Shown here piece by piece: positions 11,755 to 22,821 of a stretch of 64,000 nt of DNA; position 1 is the first letter of the stretch, and every line of letters starts with the position of its first letter. This DNA is from Armigeres subalbatus (lineage: Eukaryota > Arthropoda > Insecta > Diptera > Culicidae): assembly GCF_024139115.2 (NCBI RefSeq), contig NC_085141.1, forward strand, positions 136,337,822 through 136,401,821, given 5' to 3'. Both the position numbers and the translations under genes were made by a program. The notes beneath the pieces are model-generated. The model saw nothing but the letters and a program-made list of their open reading frames with translations. It made no database searches and was not told the origin of the DNA.

Positions 11755-11845
11755 GAATCATTATCAGACGGTAATGATTGCCATTTTCATGTGAAAACTT
11801 TTCACGTGAAAACAGTAGGCGAGTTGTCGCCGGCGACAACTTCTC
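11755..11845. repeat. cluster of four short palindromes
   Basis: In order: ATCATTA/TAATGAT; TTTTCATGTGAAAA (11784-11797); TTTTCACGTGAAAA (11799-11812, with a CACGTG core); and the perfect 20-bp palindrome AGTTGTCGCCGGCGACAACT (11822-11841). They sit between the two blocks of 117-bp satellite. Confidence 0.85.
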
Positions 11846-12139
11846 AAATTATGTACTCAAACGATAATAAACACAGAGTTTTCATTCAAACATTAATCTT
11901 TACTATGATCAGCTAATTGTCAACAGTCCCGTTATATCTTCTAGTTGGCGTTATGGTTTCATGGTAGTAAGGAAAAAGTGTTCAAAATGTAACGGTAAGT
12001 GCTTCAAATCAAGATAAGATTTTCAAACGATTCTTAATCGCTGGCGAGTTTTTATCACTTGATAATTTAAAAGTAAGATCGCGGGTGAGTTTGATCATCC
12101 TCGATTTTTTGAAAATTTGATTTTTCCCAACCCTGCCCA

Positions 12140-13315
12140 TATTGCATGGGTTTCCGGTCCTTTTATCAAACCGGAAGTCGGCCATCTTGAATTTAAAAAT
12201 GGCGCCAAACATCGATTTCCGGCTTCTACTCATCGAATCCATTCCGACAATACCCATATTGCATGGGTTTCCGGGCCTTTTATCAAACCGGAAATCGGCC
12301 ATCTTGAATTTCAAAATGGCGCCAAACATCGATTTCCGGCTTCTACTGGTCGAGCTCATTACGGCAATACCCATATTGCATAGGTTTCCGATTCTTTTAT
12401 CAAACCGGCCATCTTGAATTTAAAAATGGCGTCAAACATCGATTTCCGGCTTCTACTCATCGAGCGCATGACGGCAATACCCATTTTGCATAGGTTTCCG
12501 GGCCTTTTATCAAACCGGAACTCGGCCATCTTGAATTTTAAAATGGCGCCAAACATCGATTTCCGGCTTCTACTCGTTGAGCTCATTCCGGCAATACCCA
12601 TATTGCATGGTTTTCCGGTCGTTAATCAAACCGGAAGTCAGCCATCTTGAATTTCAAAATGGCGCCAAACATCGATTTCCGGCTTCTACTCGTTGAGCTC
12701 ATTCCGGCAATACCCATATTGCATGAGTTTCCGGGCCTTTTATCGAACCGGAAGTCAGCCATCTTCAATTTCAAAACGGCGTCAAACATCGATTTCCGGC
12801 TTCTACTCATCGAATCCATTCCGGAAATACCCATATTGCATGGGTTTCCGGGCCTTTTATCAAACCGGAACTCGGCCATCTTGAATTTCAAAATGGCGCC
12901 AAACATCGATTTCCGGCTTCTACTGGTCGAGTTCATTCCGGCAATACCCATATTGCATAGGTTTCCGGGCCTTTTATCAAACCGGAACTCGGCCATCTTG
13001 AATTTCAAAATGGCGCCAAACATCGATTTCCGGCTTCTACTGGTCGAGCTCATTCCGGCAATACCCATATTGCATAGGTTTCCGATCCTTTTATCAAACC
13101 GGAAGTCAGCCATCTTGAATTTTAAAATGGCGCCAAACATCGATTTCCGGCTTCTACTCGTTGAGCTCATTCCGGCAATACCCATATTGCATGGGTTTCC
13201 GGGCCTTTTATCAAACCGGAAGTCGGCCATCTTAAATTTCAAAATGGCGTCAAACATCGATTTCCGGCTTCTACTCATCGAATCCATTCCGGCAATACCC
13301 ATATTGTATGCACTT
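12140..13315 (+). repeat. 117-bp satellite, ten units
   Basis: Ten head-to-tail units, located by ATCGATTTCCGGCTTCTACT at 12211, 12328, 12438, 12555, 12671, 12788, 12905, 13022, 13139 and 13256. Spacing is 117 except 110 and 116 once each. All ten contain GCCATCTT, and nine contain AAAATGGCG about 14 bp further on. Since 117 is divisible by three, open frames of more than 220 codons appear on both strands; these are artefacts of the array. Confidence 0.97.
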
Positions 13316-13389
13316 TTATACTCTGCAAAACAATCGTTCCCATATCCATAAAATTATTCTAAGTGTTTTCCATTCAAAAAGACTTAGAA

Positions 13390-13523
13390 AATTTTGATCT
13401 GGGTACCGCGTTAAATCGAAAATCCGTGTAAAAAAAACCGCGTTAATTCGAAAATCCGTGTAAAAAAAACCTCGCAAAAAAAAACCGTGTAAAAAAAAAA
13501 CCGTGTAAAAAAAGACCTGGGTG
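13390..13523. repeat. 33-bp A-rich tandem repeat, right block
   Basis: Two to three units like those at 8510-8665, then A-rich degenerate units ending in the inverted terminus CCTGGGTG. Confidence 0.85.
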
Positions 13524-13525
13524 TA

Positions 13526-14544
13526 TTGTAAACAAGCTGTTTCTCCTTCAATCATGTTACTTCTAACTCGTAAATAAGGATAATAATTTTTTCGACTAGT
13601 CATTGTTATTTGCACAGATTTATTAAAACTATTTAGAAATTTAGATTTCAAAACAAAGCAACATTCCCACCATGACTGCTTGTAATGTGACAGGTGACCG
13701 GGAGCCCGCTACATTTTCATTTGGTCTCTTGAAAATGAAAATGCAACTGTTTTCGCTTTCACATGACGATCACGAAAACTACCAGTAGTGGTGTCAAGGG
13801 TTATTCGAAAATGCACACGGATTTTAATAAATTAGATTCAATCATTAAAACAAACTATTAATATTGAAATCTGCGAATTTAGGGTAGAATACGGCATTGG
13901 CAGGGTGCGACAGTTGTTGGCACCCTCAACAATATTTGCGTTTTCCAGCGAACTTACACTATCTATGAACATAATTTTAATTCAATCACATAATTTCAAG
14001 TCTAAGCTTTCATTTGAATAAGTTGTTTGTGTAAAAGTAGCAAGATTTGATGTGTTAATCACCGAAACAAATTTGCACCTACGAAATCCTTGCCATTATT
14101 GCATTGCCAAAGAAAGCAGCGCACGAAAATCAAACTGTTACTTACTTTTTTGGATCGCCTGTTTCTCCTCTTTATTTCGCATGACAAAAAAAAATTAAGT
14201 ACGTAAACTATTTTTTACACTTTATCATCACTTGATTATCACCACAAAGAGCAAATTTATGCAATATTTGCTCTATGTTTCACTAAATAAAATCGGGACT
14301 GTTCGTTTTCTTTGACAGCAGCACACTTCGGAATAGAGCGAGAGAATGTGTTTGTGAGTATATCAAACACACGCTAAAAAGATACCACGCACAATTCTTT
14401 GTGATTTGATTTTAGCAAAAATACGAACAAAATATCCGGCGATGGCAATTATTTGAAAAAAAAGTGTTAAAATACAAATGCTTCTATTTAGACTTTTACG
14501 CAGACCATGAATTATATCAAAAGTGATAGCAACACCGTAGTATT
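13526..14544. other. no feature recognised
   Basis: AT-rich DNA. The only local structure is the short stem CATTTTCA/TGAAAATG near 13710-13735. No coding signal. Confidence 0.5.
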
Positions 14545-14548
14545 TTAA

Positions 14549-16314
14549 CCCTTATGTGGCTGACAGAACCGTTTTTCCTTTTGCAACTTCAATTCGCCTT
14601 GGAATTATTTTTGTAAATGCTTTTAAAGTGTGTTTAACAGAGTTATACTGAAAACTTTTGAATACGTAGGGTAAGAATTTTTGAAAACTACCTACATGTT
14701 AGGCTACTTATCTCACATGTTTTTTTAATCGAATTAATTTAATTTTCGTTAATTTAACTTGCCGATCTAAAAGAAAATCAAATTTCTAAGCCGAAAAATT
14801 CAACTGTTTTTGGCTAAAACGTGTTTTAACGTTTAAATAAACATTTCAAAATTGACGTCCTATATGTCTTGCCGGGTGAAATAAAAAAGCACCACCCAGA
14901 CCCCATTTTTTTTCTTGCTGCTGTCAGGGCCAATACTTTCCAAGCTCATCAAATAAATCATAACCATTCCCGTTCCTACATAGCGCATTTCAACCATAAA
15001 TAATTGCCTACTTTTAGGGTATTATCTATTATTCAACTGTGAAATGTAGTGTAAGAATGGGGTGGCTCCAGCGGCTGGATAGGACAGACATTCAACATAT
15101 GAAGACTCACGAGGTGGAATATATTGTTAATATACTATACTACCCAAACCGATGAGCTTCGTTTCACCTAAAATTGATAATTTAAGTATTCGAAATTTGC
15201 AAATTTGGATTCCATTTTTTAGATTAATTTTCGATTAAATAAGAAATTTGTATTTCATTTGTGTAGGAGTCCCCTTCCAGAAGAGGAGGGGTCTAATACC
15301 ATCATAATAATATTCATCGTTCCCAAAAACCTCCAGATACAAATGTTCCTTGTCTATAAGGGCAGACAGGCAAAAATTCATTCTTATGTATATTGATTTA
15401 GTTTAACCCGTAAATGCGCAATGTTGTTTTAAAACAACAAACCGAAAATACGTTTAATGTTAATGATTTTAATGGTTGTTTACGTTAAAAATGTTTTCGA
15501 CGATTTCTAAAAAAAATCGCCTTGCGCCTTTAAGAGTTAACGTAGTTTACGTCGAGCGGTCGTGTCTTGTACACAATCACCATGATTTTTTTAATGAAAC
15601 AAACATATCATGTAAGGACCGCAAAGAGCAAGTTGTATATTTGAAACTGGTTGATATACTTTTGTTTACGCGTGTAGACTCTAAGCCAGAGCATAAAATA
15701 TTCACTTTCATGAAGCACATTCGCTCCGAGTTTCGACAATCGTGTTTTGATTATTCAAAACATAGAATGACTTACTCAGTTTGCTTCTTCCTAGATTCAT
15801 TCAATTGATCAATTGATTGAAAAAACATAATTAGCTCTAAAATAATTAATCATAATTAGCTTTGATTATATTGACATTTGCCTCTAAAAAATGACCCTCA
15901 ATTGAACGTCGGGATTAGATCTATGCGTGTATTGATTTAAATCATCAAACGTGTGTTCAGTTTCACGATTATTTAATTATTTGAGAAATTCTAATAAGTA
16001 CTCACTAACCCATATTCATTCTAAAAATTGACGGTACAGAGCCGAATATGAATATGTTTTGAAGTGAAGTGACAAAGAAGGCCGATGGGCTTCATAAAAA
16101 ATATTCGCATATTTAAAGCTCTGCTCTAAGGCATTACAAAAGACAAAAGATGAAAATCTTGGCAGCGGACAAAAAGCTTATAAGTTCCCTTCTCCAAAAT
16201 GGCCAACATTATTCAAATAGATTGAAAATGGTAAAAGTTATGAAAATGTCAATATCTGGCTACACGGGTACCCTATCTGCCATTCTCGTCTGTTTTTTGT
16301 TGGCCGCATAAGGG
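14549..16314. mobile_element. piggyBac-like non-autonomous element (TTAA)
   Basis: Flanked by TTAA on both sides (14545-14548, 16315-16318). Termini are CCCTTATGTGGCTGACA on the left and, read inward from the right, CCCTTATGCGGCCAACA. CC-starting ends next to a TTAA duplication are the hallmark of piggyBac. Length 1,766 bp. No transposase is visible; the largest frame (15476-15808, 110 codons) has no recognisable domain, so it is called non-autonomous. Confidence 0.7.
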
Positions 16315-16318
16315 TTAA

Positions 16319-16943
16319 ATTTGTTTTACAATATGTTTAAATGTTTTTGCCTATCTGTCTACATGACATAAAATTGACGCCATGTTCATGTTTTGTTTTA
16401 AGCCAGTTTTGATAAACAATAAAGTTTGTTCCAAAATTGAGTGGAGCGAGATGAGCGTGCAGCCGATTAATGTGAATGAATTTTACTACTGGAGGATATA
16501 AACAACCAGCACTTGGCACCAATACATTACCAATTTTCTACTTCCATGTCTAGTTGCTAAAGGGAGCAAACTCATTGCTGATAATAGAAATTGCTATGCC
16601 AATAGAAGAAACATTGACCTGTTACTTTATATTAAATTTACTGAGTTTGTAGTGAAAGCTGTCATATTTAGTGAACACCAACCATCAAAGAAAGAGCATA
16701 CAAATGTATACCAGTTCAATTATACCTGTGTTTAGTATTATTATCCATTATTTTTATCATTCAATTTGGTGAATGTCTTAGACTGCCAAGAATAGGTATT
16801 TTCCCCTACGAATAAGTAAATTAATCTTGTTTGCATGCTTCTTTACTCATTTCTCTGCTATTCCTCTAAATTCCTCAGTTATTATCGCCGTATTTTTCTT
16901 CTTATATTGTATCTCTTTCGTATATCTTCCAATGCGTTAAGTA
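16319..16943. other. no gene; diverged dispersed repeat at 16655-16805
   Basis: AT-rich. Bases 16655-16805 share clear but diverged similarity with 45002-45155 (CACCAACCATCAA, AAATGTATACCAGTT, GGTATTTTTCCC-type blocks in the same order), so at least this part is an unclassified repeat. Confidence 0.6.
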
Positions 16944-16955
16944 CAGGTGTGGGTT

Positions 16956-17191
16956 CTTCTTCTTCAATGGCTCGGTATTTTTTTAGCATTCCCTCATTTT
17001 TTAATTGAAAGCTTCTCTATACCTGCCATTGCATGATAATTTATCTTGTTTCGCAAGTACAATTGATACACTATGCCCAGGGAGTCGAGGATATCCCCCC
17101 CCCCCAAAACATCATAGACTGGACCGAGAATCGAGCTCGCCATTTCCGAATTGGCAATCCTACGCCTTTGCTCGCAAGGCTACTGTGGCCC
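16956..17191 (-). mobile_element. Feilai-related SINE
   Basis: Minus-strand element with a tRNA-like head (B box GAGCTCGATTCTCGG), a G-run, a CTCGACTCCCTGGGCATA body block shared with the Feilai copies, and a GAA-type tail (CTTCTTCTTC at 16956 on the plus strand). Flanked by the 12-bp duplication CAGGTGTGGGTT at 16944-16955 and 17192-17203. Shorter and more diverged than the four Feilai copies elsewhere in the window. Confidence 0.8.
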
Positions 17192-17203
17192 CAGGTGTGG
17201 GTT

Positions 17204-17690
17204 ACTGGTTCTATATTTCATCCCATAGCTCATATATTCATCCGACTCTCAGAGTTGGTCATTTCTCACTCTTTGCCTTGAAATGTGTGGAGCTCTTACC
17301 TATTAAGAGAAGTGTATCGATTCACACTTGCGAGCGCTTACACTTGCGTGTATATCAAGCCGGGAGAAACATGATCGATAAAGAGTGAGAACTTTTTCAG
17401 TCGCGTGTGTTTTGCTGTTGTATATAAAAAAGGTCTATGTTCAGGCGCTTAAAACGTTAATTTTAAGATTTAGGACTCAGCCTAAATATATGCCTTATTG
17501 ACTGTTTACAACTGACATTTTTCTGTATTCTTTACACTTGTGCGTTTGTGTGATAAAGAGTGGATATGACACACGCTCTTCCATATGAAGAGAAAGTGTA
17601 TTCCTGCACAATTCACTTGGAAAACGAATTGAGAAAGAGAAGTTTTTACACTTACACTTTGATTACTCCTCAGAGCGAGCCAACCCTGCC
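17204..17690. other. no feature recognised
   Basis: Unique-looking DNA rich in CACTT/AAGTG words (ACACTTGCGAGCGCTTACAC near 17322) but without a convincing array or gene. Confidence 0.5.
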
Positions 17691-17696
17691 GACTCT

Positions 17697-19695
17697 ATGA
17701 CAAAAGGTAGAGAGAACTAAAGGGACAAAGGTCGAAATACAAAGGATTGAAAGGACAAAAGGTCGAAAGGACAGATGGTCGAGAGAGAAAGAAGGCCTTG
17801 AGAGACAAAAGGTCGAAAGAGACAGAAGGTCGAAAGGAAAAAAGGTCGAAAGGAAAAAAGGTCGAAAGAGACAGAAGGTCGAAAGAATAAAGGGTCGAAG
17901 GGACAAAAGGTCGAATGGGACAAAATAAATGGTTAAAGAAGAAGGATGATGGTAGAAGTAAGGAGGACGAAGGGAGAAGCAAGAAAGAAGGAAGACGGGA
18001 GTTAGAAGAAAGAAAAAGAAGGTGAAAAAAGGAAAAGGGAGAAGAAGAAGCAAAATGGAAGAAGAAGAATGAAAGAAGTATGAAGAGGTAGGAAGAAAGA
18101 AACAAGAAAGGAAGAAGGCAAAGAAAGCAGGAAGAAGGAAAAGGAAGCAGAAAAAATATAGACCAAAGAAGGAAGATGAAAGATGGAACAAGGAACAAAG
18201 AAGAAGGAAGGATGAAGAAGGGAGAAGGAAAGGAGAGAAAGGGAAGAAAAGAAAGGAAAGAAGGAAAAATAAAAAGGAAAAATGTAGAAGGCAGAAAAAA
18301 TAAAGAATAAGAAAGAAGGAAGAATGATGAACTCTGCAGGAAGGAAGAAGCAAGAATGAAGAAGAAAGAAGGAAGTTGGAAGAGAGAAGAAGGATGATAC
18401 ATAAATGAAGAAGGAGAAGGAAGACAGAATAAGGGCGAGAGAAGAGAGAGGAAGAAAGAAGGGAAATGAATGAATAAAGAAAGAAGAAGGAAGTATAATG
18501 AAGAAATAAAACAAAGAAAGAAAGAGGAGGAAACAAGAAGGAAAGAGGACGAAGGAACTTGAAGCAGGAAGAATAAAAACGGAAGAAGGAAAGAGGAAAA
18601 AGGCAGCATGGAAGAGGAAGAATAAAAAAGAAAAAAGGGAAGAGGAAGAAGTAAGAAGAAACCCCTGATTAATCCACTTAGCGGTGTAGGTGCTTTTTTG
18701 GGCAAACAAAAATACTAGAAAAAATATAAATGAGTATTTTTTAGCGTTTGGGCATAATTTCTGTTTCCATAGTCCGATTTGGCTAATTTTCGATAGCAAA
18801 CAATGGGACAGGATTCTCCGTCGAATGGAAATGAGGAAGAAGGAAGAAAGAAGAAGGAAGAAGGGAAAGAAAAAAGAAGAAGGAAGAAGGAAAAAAGAAG
18901 AAGGAAGAAGGAATAAGGAAGATGGAAGATGGAAAAGGAAGAAGGAAGAAGAAAGAAGGAAGAAGGAAGAAATAAGAAGGAAGCAGGAAGAAAATGAAAG
19001 AAAGAAAGAAGCAAGAAAAAGGAAGAAGAAGAAAAAAGAAGGAAGAAAGAAGAAGGAAGAAGGAAGGAGGAAAAAGGAAGAAGGAAGAAGGAAGAGGGAA
19101 GAGGGAAGAGGGAAAGGGAAGAGGGAAGAGGGAAGAAGGAAGATGGAAATAAGAAAAAGGATGAAAGAAGAAGGAAGATGGAAGAAGGAAGACAGAAGAA
19201 GGAGAAGGAAGAAGAAATAAAGGAAGAAAGAAAAAAGAAGAAGAAAGAAGGAAGAAGCAAAAAGCAAAATGGAAGAAGGAAGAAAGAAGAAGGAGGAAGG
19301 ATAAAGGAAGAATGAAGAAGAAAGACAGAAGAAGGAAGAAGGGAGAAGAAAGAAATAAGAAGGAGAAAGGATGAAGGAAGATGGATGAAGAAAGACGGAA
19401 GAAGAAAAAAGAAAGAAGGAAGAAAGAAGAAAGAAGGAAGAAGGAAAAAAGAAGAAAGGAGAAAGAAGCAACAAGGAAGAATAAAGAAGGAGGAAAAAAG
19501 AAGAAAGAAGAAAAACGCAAGATGAAAGAAGGAAAAATAAAGAAGAAAAAGGAAGAAAGAATAAAGGGGAGCGCAAAAGAAAGAAGAAACAACGATGAAC
19601 AAAGAAGGGAGAAGAAATAAGGAAGATGGAAAAAGCAAGAATGGAGAAGGAAGAAGCAAGAAGGAAGAATTAAGAAGAAAGAAGGAAAAATTTCT
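17697..19695. repeat. 2-kb polypurine (GA/AAG) block
   Basis: 17697-17930 consists of GGTCGAAAGGACAAA-type units. 17930-18660 and 18830-19695 are almost pure A and G, mostly AAGAAGGAAGAAGG words. 18660-18830 is a non-repetitive island starting CCCTGATTAATCCACTTAGC, which looks like a fixed part of a repeat family. The minus strand gives long Phe/Ser/Leu-rich open frames (up to 524 codons) only because pyrimidine-only sequence cannot contain stop codons. Confidence 0.95.
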
Positions 19696-20445
19696 CATTT
19701 CTCACGTTTTGCTTCTTGCTTCTCTGGCCTAATGACTTGACATCGGAATAAGTACCTAAAATATAGTTTAAGGAATTCAACTTTGAGTATGAAGTTCAAT
19801 TTTTTTAATCACTAGTAGGTAGTTTTCTCATTCTCTCATTATTGTTATTAAAAACAAAGCGAGTTGCATCGACCCAACGTTTGCTGTTCCGTGGAAGATG
19901 CCAAATTTAAGTTGTTTTTACCATAGACCCGGATGAGTGAAACTAACGTAAATTTGAGTTGGTGAAACCTAGTTGTGGGTTCAGATTCAACACAGGAATC
20001 AAGGCAAAGTACCCACCGATTTTGTTTTGCATTTTACTTACTTTTAGTTTCTTTCAGGCAAGGAAGGATTTCAAATAAAAAATCGGCCAAGCGTTGCCAC
20101 AGCCAGTTCTATATGGGAGGAGAAGACCGTCAGCTGTCATCGAGAGAAAAAGTAGAATCATGAAAATTTCACACGGTGTGGTATAGGAAATATAGAAAGT
20201 ATATTTCTGTTATAAATTGTTGGTATAAAAAAGTGATTATAAAAAAAGATATTTTCAAAAAAAAACTTGATTTACGGAATTAGAGCTTTGAAGGCACACA
20301 AAATAGACAAGAGATTTCCATTTTTTAATAGTCGGTTAATACTTGATTGCTGAATTTCCAACCTCATAAACTAAAAACGTTCTAGAGACATTTTAATTCT
20401 CACTTCCTATACCATGTCAAATTTCCTTAACTATACTTTTTCTCA
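19696..20445. other. no feature recognised
   Basis: AT-rich. The 62-codon frame at 19975-20163 has no family signal. Confidence 0.5.
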
Positions 20446-20470
20446 AGGGACGGATGAACTGCCCCTATAC

Positions 20471-22643
20471 TGCTGAATAGTAGTAGTACTCATCGTGCTC
20501 TGTAACAGAAAAATGAATAACAAGTATATTGTAAAATGGCGCATACGTAACTTTTTCAGATTCAGTCAATATTGTGTTACAAATGCTGGAAAATAATATT
20601 AAATGTACAAAATAGAAGACTTCACATTCTAACACCCGCGCCAATTTATTGGAGCTAACTTAGTGAATTATCTGATGTTTCAAGATGAATGCAAGCTCAC
20701 CTCAATGGCGACGATTACGGTATACACGATTTATCAGGATCTCATTTTCAAGAACTAATCAAACTGGTTAGTGCTGGCATAGCTGGGTGTTCCCATAAAG
20801 GTAACAAATTCAACATTTTATCTATATTGATGGTTATTTCATTCTCATCTCCTCTTTGAACGGATGTTCAACGCCAAAAAATCTTCCATAAGGGATACTG
20901 GATACTACTTTTGTTTTTAATTTGTTATGTTTTGAAAAAATGTCTCTCCAAATCGATATCTTCTCTATCGATTTTAGTTGTCTCTTCTTTAACTCGTCTG
21001 ATTAGTATTTTTTTATTGAATGAATTATAAAAGTTTGAGTTTTGTTACCAAACAGAAATTAGCAACGCACTCTCAAATCCTCCATGGCAATTAGCATGAT
21101 TGAAATATTTTGATGATATTATTGAGTAACTTATTGTTAATTGTCGACTGGAATTAAAGTTGCTTATGGATGTGGCTTTCTCAGTCTGAGGATAATCAAA
21201 ACGGCTAGATTTTGAAATTACCCTAGCCACATCCTTAAGCATTATTGAGTAACTTGATTTGCTGAAATACGAAATTCGTCAAAAAATGTATAAAACAAAA
21301 TGAGAGATAGTTTAGTCTTATGGTGTGAAGGAATGCATACTTAGAAGCAATAATTAGGCTATGGTTTCAAGCCTCGTCTACGTATTGGATATTATATGTG
21401 CTGCTGTTTCGCATGTTGCTTTCATTGGAGATTAAGTTAATGAAATAATTGATCTTTATAGTAAATTGATGTATTCTGAATAATTTATAGCAAATCATGA
21501 AAGTGGTTGATTTGCTCAAAACTTCACGTGTCGGCGCTAAACTATGAATAAATAACATTGTGATGTTTTTTCATGTGCGGTACGTCATTTCCTGAGTGGG
21601 ACCACGTAATATTCTCCTTCTTCTTCTTCTTATTGGCATTACATCCCCACACTGGGACAGAGCCGCCTCCCAGCTTAGTGTTCATTAAGCACTTCCACAG
21701 TTATTAACTGCGAGGTTTCTAAGCCAGGTTACCATTTTTGCATTCGTATATCATGAGGCTAACACAATGATACTTTTATGCCCAGGAAAGTTGAGACAAT
21801 TTCCAATCCGAAAATTGCCTAGACCGGCACCGGGAATCGAACCCAGCCACCCTCCGCATGGTCTTGCTTTGTAGTCGCGCGTCTTACCACACGGCTAAGG
21901 AGGGCCCTTGGGACCACGTAATATTACAGTTACAGAAATACCCAGCATACCTATTCCAGCGGCAGCTTATGTTAGAATTTTCACAAACCAATTTGCATTC
22001 CACTACAGTACATAGTTCTTAGCTTTCTGGTACATCAACGTTCAAAGGGATATAATTATATTTGCTATTATTTTTCTGTACGTGAAAAGACTGTGTTTTA
22101 TATTGATTATTTTCTCTCGCGTTAGATGAATATAAAACAATCATGCTAACTGATTATCGCAGTTAAAAGATAAATTAACAATAGCTCTACCGGAGCGATT
22201 GATTGTCTGCCCTTACGTTGGGTGAACAATGACACAACAAAGCACGTCGTATCTGATCTTTACTTTGTTCTCGCGTCAACATTAACATGCTAATTACTTG
22301 GATTACATCACTTACCAAGGTGAATCCTGATCTAAGTAATGACACTTACTTACTCTCCCTACTTACAATACTCTTTCCCGTAACAACCGTAGAGGTGCAG
22401 ACGATTCGTCGGTCTCTAAAACAACGGTTGTTACACTAACATTCCTTCCCTTCCCTCGATGATCGTAAGGACGTGGCCGGCGCCGTTATTAACCCATTAA
22501 AAGAATGAGATTTTGGAACGTGCACATTGAGGATGGAGTGCTAATCCGAAATCCCATATGTTGGTTCCCTGTGCAATTCTGCTAGTTCTGGACAATCACG
22601 GAGTAGCAACTACGAATTGTACGATCATCTCATGCTCATGCTC
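20471..22643 (+). mobile_element. non-coding retroelement with hexamer tail
   Basis: Ends in a CTCATGCTCATGCTC tail and is bracketed by 25-bp near-identical repeats (20446-20470 and 22644-22668, beginning AGGGACGGA, one mismatch) that look like a target-site duplication. The last 80 bases (GGAGTAGCAACTACGA, then the hexamer tail) match the 3' end of the 610-bp SINE at 22822. No open reading frame of note and no tRNA-like head was seen. Probably a non-autonomous or 5'-truncated element sharing a LINE 3' end. A Feilai copy is nested inside. Confidence 0.6.
21614..21908 (-). mobile_element. Feilai-type SINE, copy 1
   Basis: Full-length tRNA-derived SINE. On the minus strand: head GGGCCCTCCTTAGCCGTG, B box GGTTCGATTCCCGG, body, then (GAA)n tail. 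The 17-bp duplication TGGGACCACGTAATATT flanks it (21597-21613, 21909-21925). Copy B has the unoccupied site near 28479, proving the insertion boundaries. Confidence 0.95.
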
Positions 22644-22821
22644 AGGGACGGAGGAACTGCCCCTATACGGGAAGGCAAGCTTTAGTTTATTGGCTGAGGT
22701 GGAGTTGATTAAATAAAACTTGCGCTAGGCATTTTTTCAAACATGTGAGTAAAATTAAGCTTCCCGTACGGAAGTTCGAAGTTGGGTTAATTGACCTTTC
22801 CTGTTGAAAATTTTATCTTGA

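Larger units (their letters stand above)
8470..13523. mobile_element. Composite TIR-bounded segment, TA target duplication
   Basis: Left end CACCCAGG followed by a T run; right end an A run followed by CCTGGGTG, the reverse complement; TA on both outer sides (8468-8469, 13524-13525), as in Tc1/mariner-type insertions. Just inside each end lie the same blocks: a 33-bp A-rich repeat, then a hairpin containing GACTTAGAAAATT (8676-8715 and 13354-13396), then the 117-bp satellite (inverted at 8790-8870, direct at 12140-13315). The mirrored hairpin and satellite argue for one element of 5,054 bp, but the 33-bp repeats point the same way at both ends, so two half-elements flanking unrelated DNA remain possible. 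Confidence 0.5.

Noticed and set aside
12622..13351. 226- and 234-codon frames on opposite strands
   Set aside because: Produced by the 117-bp satellite (also a multiple of three); open on both strands simultaneously.
15476..15808. 110-codon frame as a gene
   Set aside because: AT-rich, no recognised motif, inside the piggyBac-like element and with a biased composition.
17670..19698. Minus-strand open frames of 269-524 codons rich in Phe, Ser and Leu
   Set aside because: A pyrimidine-only strand cannot form stop codons, so length carries no information; several overlapping frames are open at once.
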